DNA from: G963665815 sp942492065
GTDB taxonomy: Bacteria; Cloacimonadota; Cloacimonadia; Cloacimonadales; JAIOQZ01
DNA: 64,000 nucleotides
Assembly: GCA_942492065.1 (NCBI GenBank)
Contig: CALODV010000008.1
Location: forward strand, 620,001-684,000
Reading direction: 5' to 3'
Below are positions 59,901-64,000 of the stretch, piece after piece (the first letter of the stretch is position 1; each line of letters opens with the position of its first letter). The translations under genes were made by a program, and so were the position numbers. A model generated the notes under the pieces. It made no database searches. It saw nothing but the letters and a program-made list of their open reading frames with translations, and was not told the origin of the DNA.

Positions 59901-62450
59901 AATGGTACACAAAACTCAAGTCTTATAAAAAGTATGTCGTATATAAAAAACTGTGAAATCAGCAGCTGCAACTTCACAGTTACTGAGAATACAAATGGTG
60001 TTACGGCTGTAAACTTTACAGACTCTCCTTCTGAGAATACATTATTTAAGCATAATATGTTTAATAACGGACAATACGGCTATAACGTATCTAAAGAATA
60101 TTATAGTTCTTTGTATCACAAAAATATGATTCTTCACTCAAACGTTTTCTACAATACCGATTATCCTATTCATATTCAGAATGTTACAGGATTGAATGTA
60201 CATAGATCAGACATCTATGATGCTTCTCAGGGATTATGGATAACCTATTGTAACGGTTTAACAGAAGTATACAATAACAGGATTGAAATGGGTGGTTTCT
60301 CCGGTTCTTACACTAGAGTTACTGCAAACTATATGGGGCATGTCAAATCTGATGTTGAGGGGGAAGAGCTGAGATTCTACAATAATATTATCAGAGTAAG
60401 TGACAACACTTGTCAGGCTATCACGGGAATTCAATTCCAGAATTGTGATGATGCTTTAATAGCTAACAACAACGTTGAAGTTGAACATGATTACTCCTAC
60501 GGCTGGTCTTATGCAGCAAGCTTTTCATCCTGCCCTGATGTTATTTTCAAAAACAACATTCTTTCAGGAATGAAGAAAACATATGCATTGACTTATGACT
60601 CAAATAATACAGTAGATTTCCTTAACAATTGCTTTTACACCGAGCATCAATATTTCGGACGTTCAGGAAGCACAGACTACAGAACTTTCGAAGAGTTTGC
60701 TGCAGATCATATTTCCAATGATACTAACTTCCAGGCATATCCTTTCTTTGATAATAACGGATTTGCTCAGTCACAATTCCTTAAGGACAGAGGTATAACT
60801 CCTGTTGCATCATTTGATTTTTTGACCGATGCAAGAAGTCATCCGTTTGATGTCGGTGCAACTATCATAAACAGCACAGAGTTTACAAGTGCTCTGTATC
60901 AGGATATATATGTCGGAACTGGCTATGCAACACTTGATGATGCTTATGAAGCTCTTATGAAAAGAGGTATCGCCCAGAATCTGAATATATATCTTCCGGC
61001 AGGTGATTATTCAGGCAATCATGTGTTCAGATATATCCCATATAGCTCAGATCAGAGATCATTAACAATCAGACCAGTTGATGGAGCAGATGTCACACTT
61101 CGTTATACTGCAAACTCTGAAGATGACAATTATGTGATAAAAATGCTGGGAACTAAAAATCTTATTCTGGATGGGCTGAATCTGATTGCTGAAGGAAGCT
61201 CATACAGCAAATGTATCGACGTTTCAGGAGTTACAGAAAAGATTAAAATCAGAAACTGTAGTCTGAACGGACCGGCAATTACTTCTTCAGATATATATGA
61301 CAGACGTCCTTTGATCTTTGCAGATTATGATAATTCAATCCTTACAACATTAGATAACAATGCTCTTAGTAATGGCTGTTACGGTTTTTCCAGAGGAAGC
61401 AATTCAATTGCAGTAAATGACAGAATCGAGAATAACGCTTTCTATGCGAACTATCAGGCTATTAACTTACTCGCCGGTGAAGATCCCTGGATAAGAAACA
61501 ACACAATCACCGATAACTATTTCTACAGTATTTATATGCATGATATCACAGGTTCATACATTATTTCCGGAAACGAGATAGAAGCACTAAGAGGAACTGT
61601 CGTAAACATCAATGACTGTAGAAGTGATGCTCCAAAATATATTTTTAATAACTATATCTATGGTGGTTCTGATGGTCATGCTCTGAATAATGCTCTCAAA
61701 GTAAGTGATACTAATAACCTTGAGATTGTAAATAATACTCTTAAGGGAAACTGTTCAGCTAACAACCATGTCTTCAAGAAAGATGATGATGTTGACAGCC
61801 TTAAATTCATAAACAACATCGTTTACTGCAGTGATCAGGGAAGAGCTGCAGGATTTTCATCTACGGATGAAATAACAGAGTGTAAGAATAATATTTTCTA
61901 TTCTGTAGGACCGGAAGCAATGGTATGGGACAATACGATTGTACATAACAATGCTGAGATGGTTACAGACAGCAATGTACAGAACTGCTTCGTTACTGAT
62001 CCTAGATTCGATGGTGATTCAGGACAAGTTCTCTCAGCTTCCACAGCAGTCGATAACGGATGGGATATTTCATACATTACAGAAGATATTCTTGGAAACG
62101 CCAGGGATGATAATACTGATATGGGAGCTTATGAGTATATTGCGATCACACATCTGGATTCTCCTCAAAACGTAACAATCTCTGCTGACAATGTGTCCGG
62201 ACAGATTACAATAACCTGGGATGCAGTACAGAACGCTGATTCCTATAAGGTTGAGGTTTCTGACAGACGGGACAGTGGATTTGTTACTCTTAGCGTTGTT
62301 ACCGGTACAAGCTACACATATACTACGAGCAGCAGCAGAGGTTTCTTTAAGGTCACAGCTTTAAGGGATGAAGCGGCTTCCATGAGAGCTGTACAGCCGC
62401 AATTAAGATCAGAAAAATCAGAAGTGAAAGTAAGAAAAATGACAAAATAA
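56916..62450 (+). CDS. Giant secreted four-module beta-helix protein
   Basis: I place the start at the ATG at 56916 (MIKKLSLIISFVLTTILFAV), with GGGAG seven bases upstream, giving 1844 residues. After the signal peptide come four modules of about 440 residues. Each opens with a G-Y-x-T/S-x-x-A/C motif: GQTGYYQTLEEACDSIRVYG, TISATGDYTSVQAASNDLTL (about 460), TVGPGYEYSTIQECFDDIAF (about 885) and YVGTGYATLDDAYEALMKRG (about 1330). Each continues as right-handed parallel beta-helix with N-x-I/V-N-N ladders, and each ends near a GA-EY type motif (PDFGAVEYTS, DIGANEQVG, MGAYEYIAIT). Residues about 1746-1825 look like one fibronectin type III domain. It is probably a surface adhesin or a polysaccharide-acting protein; catalytic residues cannot be assigned. 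Confidence 0.85.
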   Translation: MIKKLSLIISFVLTTILFAVPVSGTRTIGQTGYYQTLEEACDSIRVYGIDGDIVLQFSAGTYDGQAYLAYTDPAYDITITTSEPEGSVILTNSQSTSSANWIIRLNESNNVTISNLTFQSDATYGCAILLNGDCDDILIDNNVFNGAISTNTSTHSIVKLNTDSQAPDNVQISHNKFYDGAYQIYNASNTYTEELNTHGLTVTSNEFYRSYKHMYLSRVVGASVTNNIFDDSKYGFELRSCTSVNVTRNSIKAKLSGIYLNYCGDDDDYCYIYNNKVRVTGANDTYTTFTGEAHGITVSNGTGNSVRHNTVVNTSDHSWSNAMSISGTQNYVKSNLIVNYGKGYGAYFNNLVGETDVVNIEDYNNIFSKSVYSVKVSNTYYKTLFDFHAAIYFDPSQRNDKNYDPVLDTTMTMTPQSCAMEDQAYYTGYQSFDFYGNPRSNSPDFGAVEYTSTGQAPLNGVYTISATGDYTSVQAASNDLTLRGINGPVQFILDGADYNEQVDIGFIPGTTTTNRVLFSGSQFTDTRIIATGTSDKPYVVNLMRTKHVTFEDMKFRNMAGTYGTCLYISSYTKDITIRNCDFYQDSGAINDYYSNNIFVDQLGEANSLYITGCTFENGSRAFYDYSYTNSSDVDFLNCTTNNHRIAVNVANVKGLKIKENTINNVTYGGIIANYCDYFEVEKNKITGSSRGIDVSSASGIIPQSPYQNLVANNIINLSGGTGINIAGNYIDILNNSISITGTNLYGIYQYNQSSDLNIFANAIRVENGYVIWLTNSTTTSNYNIDGNSYYSENAKFVKLDDISYNDLQEWCAADPTQNIHSVEADPHFDSFGMATSPWLVNRGFRASRVTEDFNGTSRDVFNDIGANEQVGAVFPFPERSDNVLTVGPGYEYSTIQECFDDIAFHGLKRLSPTDETHKDTLFVRIADGLYGELSKLNHMPREIHELTSDDEAVLVIESMNNATFLGYPDDSDNQAPILLLNGVDNVVIRNLNFLSNGTQNSSLIKSMSYIKNCEISSCNFTVTENTNGVTAVNFTDSPSENTLFKHNMFNNGQYGYNVSKEYYSSLYHKNMILHSNVFYNTDYPIHIQNVTGLNVHRSDIYDASQGLWITYCNGLTEVYNNRIEMGGFSGSYTRVTANYMGHVKSDVEGEELRFYNNIIRVSDNTCQAITGIQFQNCDDALIANNNVEVEHDYSYGWSYAASFSSCPDVIFKNNILSGMKKTYALTYDSNNTVDFLNNCFYTEHQYFGRSGSTDYRTFEEFAADHISNDTNFQAYPFFDNNGFAQSQFLKDRGITPVASFDFLTDARSHPFDVGATIINSTEFTSALYQDIYVGTGYATLDDAYEALMKRGIAQNLNIYLPAGDYSGNHVFRYIPYSSDQRSLTIRPVDGADVTLRYTANSEDDNYVIKMLGTKNLILDGLNLIAEGSSYSKCIDVSGVTEKIKIRNCSLNGPAITSSDIYDRRPLIFADYDNSILTTLDNNALSNGCYGFSRGSNSIAVNDRIENNAFYANYQAINLLAGEDPWIRNNTITDNYFYSIYMHDITGSYIISGNEIEALRGTVVNINDCRSDAPKYIFNNYIYGGSDGHALNNALKVSDTNNLEIVNNTLKGNCSANNHVFKKDDDVDSLKFINNIVYCSDQGRAAGFSSTDEITECKNNIFYSVGPEAMVWDNTIVHNNAEMVTDSNVQNCFVTDPRFDGDSGQVLSASTAVDNGWDISYITEDILGNARDDNTDMGAYEYIAITHLDSPQNVTISADNVSGQITITWDAVQNADSYKVEVSDRRDSGFVTLSVVTGTSYTYTTSSSRGFFKVTALRDEAASMRAVQPQLRSEKSEVKVRKMTK

Positions 62451-62472
62451 AAGATAACTGAAATAAATTTAA

Positions 62473-62502
62473 AGGCTGTCTGTTTAAGGCAGCTTTTTTT
62501 TT
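62473..62502 (+). terminator. Terminator of the beta-helix gene
   Basis: GCTGTCT pairs with AGGCAGC (one G-U pair) over a 5-base loop, followed by nine T residues, 23 bp after the stop. It separates this gene from the convergent radical SAM gene. Confidence 0.8.
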
Positions 62503-62556
62503 GATAGTGCAGTGATTGTGTCTATGCAGAGCCAACAAATTATTTTATTCCCAAAA

Positions 62557-63963
62557 TCACGTTTCTGCCAGAAGGAGTTTTTTAAGTTCTTTCAAACTAA
62601 CCTTCTCTTTTCCACTAAGAACATATTCCAGTATAGGCAGTGTATATTGCAGTGTTCCGGTATTGATAATAATCTTCCACAGCCACTCAAACTTCTTCCA
62701 GGCACCGGTGTAAAGCAATTGTCGAAATTTTCTTTCAGTACCTTCCAGTTTGAATGATGATCTGATAATATTGCTCCATTTGTAAAACTCACTATATGAC
62801 CACCAATATCCTTCTTCTAGTTCCTGAGGGGTAAGTTTCGCCGGTTGAAAGACTGTATTTCTTGTATTGTACAAGTCCCAGTTCTCTGTAATTATCCTGC
62901 CAGACGCTTTCATTCTGCTGTGCAGGGGAGTACCCGGATAGGGAGTAAGAATATGATATGTTGTTGTTGTCAGAGAATGCTCGATTCCCCAGTCTACAGT
63001 TCGTTTAAAAACATCTTTATCATCGTTGTCCATACCAAAGACAAAGGAGCCGTTAATCATTATCCCAAGACTCTGCAGTCTCTTTACCGCAGTGACATAC
63101 TCATGATTCAGATTCTGGAATTTATTGTTATTTTTGAGGTTCTCGGGGGAAAAAGTCTCAAAACCTACGAACACACTTTTCATTCCGGCTTCAGCAGCTT
63201 TTTCTATAAGATCACCTTCTATTATTGATTTAACTGTTGCTGCTCCCTGAAAGACTCTGTTCATCCCTTTCATTTCCTGAAAAAGATCTGACATGAGACG
63301 ATAGTCAGCAAATAAATGGTCATCCAGAAAATAGAGGTGTTTACCGGGAAGTCTGTCTATATCTCCAAGAATATGATCAAGTGTTTTTGTATAGAAGGAG
63401 TTTCCGCCTTTAAAGAAAGCATCCTTATAACAGAAATCACAATGGTGAATGCAGCCACGGGATACAATCATAGTGTTTGGTACGAGGTACTTCTGTCTTT
63501 TAATCAGTTCTCTTCTTATAGGGGGATGGTTTTTAATGCTTCTGAATTTAGGTGCTGAATATATTCTACGGGGTTGTCTATTGCGAAAATCTTTCAGGAA
63601 TTCCGGGAAAGTCTGTTCTCCGGGCCCTGTGAAAATGGAGTCCGCATGCTGCATAGCTTCTTCCGGACAGGATGTAACATGTAGACCGCCCATGGCAACA
63701 TGAATACCTTTTGCTCTGTAAGTATCTGCTATTTTGTATGCTCTGTAGGCATTGGTTATGTATACCTGAATTACAACCAGATCGGGATGGTCGTCCAGAT
63801 TAAGCTTTTCCACATGCTGATCGATCAGCTCCACATCATCTTCATCATTCAGGTAAGCTGCCAGGGTTGCCAGTCCCAGTGGCGGGAACAGCGAATATTT
63901 GATTGCTCTGAAAAGCGGATTACCTGCTTCCATTATTGCAGGGAGTATCATTTTAATTTTCAT
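62557..63963 (-). CDS. B12-binding-domain radical SAM protein
   Basis: I place the start at the ATG at 63963 (MKIKMILPAIMEAGNPL), preceded by GAGG; an open frame extends upstream to 63999. The 468-residue protein has an N-terminal cobalamin-binding-type domain (PPLGLATLAAYLNDEDDVEL, VAMGGLHVTSCPEEAMQHAD, IFTGPGEQTFPEF). A radical SAM core with the iron-sulfur motif SRGCIHHCDFCYKDAF (CxxxCxxC) follows, then FLDDHLFADYRLM, KSVFVGFETFSPENL and MINGSFVFGMDNDDKD. Relatives methylate or rearrange lipids, cofactors or natural products. The substrate cannot be told here. It is transcribed toward the beta-helix gene and ends about 55 bp from its terminator. Confidence 0.9.
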   Translation of the reverse strand: MKIKMILPAIMEAGNPLFRAIKYSLFPPLGLATLAAYLNDEDDVELIDQHVEKLNLDDHPDLVVIQVYITNAYRAYKIADTYRAKGIHVAMGGLHVTSCPEEAMQHADSIFTGPGEQTFPEFLKDFRNRQPRRIYSAPKFRSIKNHPPIRRELIKRQKYLVPNTMIVSRGCIHHCDFCYKDAFFKGGNSFYTKTLDHILGDIDRLPGKHLYFLDDHLFADYRLMSDLFQEMKGMNRVFQGAATVKSIIEGDLIEKAAEAGMKSVFVGFETFSPENLKNNNKFQNLNHEYVTAVKRLQSLGIMINGSFVFGMDNDDKDVFKRTVDWGIEHSLTTTTYHILTPYPGTPLHSRMKASGRIITENWDLYNTRNTVFQPAKLTPQELEEGYWWSYSEFYKWSNIIRSSFKLEGTERKFRQLLYTGAWKKFEWLWKIIINTGTLQYTLPILEYVLSGKEKVSLKELKKLLLAET

Positions 63964-64000
63964 AAGTACCTCAAAGTTATTAGCGAAACCTTCGCACAAA

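Overview
The window is A+T-rich chromosomal DNA of a Gram-negative bacterium. Secreted proteins have ordinary signal peptides, many are lipoproteins with a lipobox, and there are outer-membrane beta-barrel candidates. Tandem six-bladed beta-propeller lipoproteins, large TPR proteins and a giant secreted beta-helix protein fit an uncultured lineage of the Fibrobacteres-Chlorobi-Bacteroidetes (FCB) side of the tree (Cloacimonadota or Delongbacteria-like). That placement is an inference from gene content, not a phylogeny. I saw no tRNA or rRNA gene and no CRISPR array.

Layout. (1) 1-11902, minus strand: a tandem family of secreted TPR proteins sharing an N-terminal block (signal peptide, LYN-EI-YR-M motif, SPVPYVELGD motif). 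Three copies are intact. Three are broken: one by an in-frame stop, one by two frameshifts, and one reduced to its two ends around a short repeat. A lipoprotein FKBP isomerase lies among them, and a perfect 20-bp palindrome precedes the first gene. (2) 12087-28000: ilvE, a lone arginine deiminase gene, an operon of PAS sensor / CCA-adding enzyme / ferritin-like protein / lipoprotein, msrBA, two tandem EamA transporters, and five tandem beta-propeller lipoproteins. (3) 28085-32100: translation genes rplM-rpsI, rpsB-tsf-pyrH-frr and a small ferredoxin, with a structured leader before rpsB and a terminator between rpsB and tsf. (4) 32209-39300: a TonB-C-like lipoprotein, a glycosyltransferase, a secreted propeller-like protein, a flagellin, a lipoprotein and a HEAT-repeat protein. 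(5) 39321-44889: an operon of a helix-hairpin-helix/outer-membrane protein, a second barrel protein and a secreted 5'-nucleotidase, which may form a nucleic-acid scavenging unit. (6) 45200-48870: a decayed Rhs/YD-repeat polymorphic-toxin-like locus with core fragments, a HEXXH-containing candidate toxin module, a cargo gene, hairpin repeats and a truncated downstream gene. (7) 48885-55440: an alkyltransferase-like DNA repair protein, then a signalling operon of Cache/PAS histidine kinase, response regulator-SpoIIE phosphatase, STAS protein, single-domain response regulator and FKBP. (8) 55503-56798: a complete IS256-type insertion sequence with a perfect 8-bp target duplication. (9) 56916-63963: a four-module beta-helix exoprotein and a B12-binding radical SAM enzyme.

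Broken reading frames are frequent in regions 1, 2 and 6. The single-base indels could be assembly errors. The in-frame stop, the N-/C-terminal remnants and the Rhs fragments cannot be explained by a single miscalled homopolymer and look like real gene decay.
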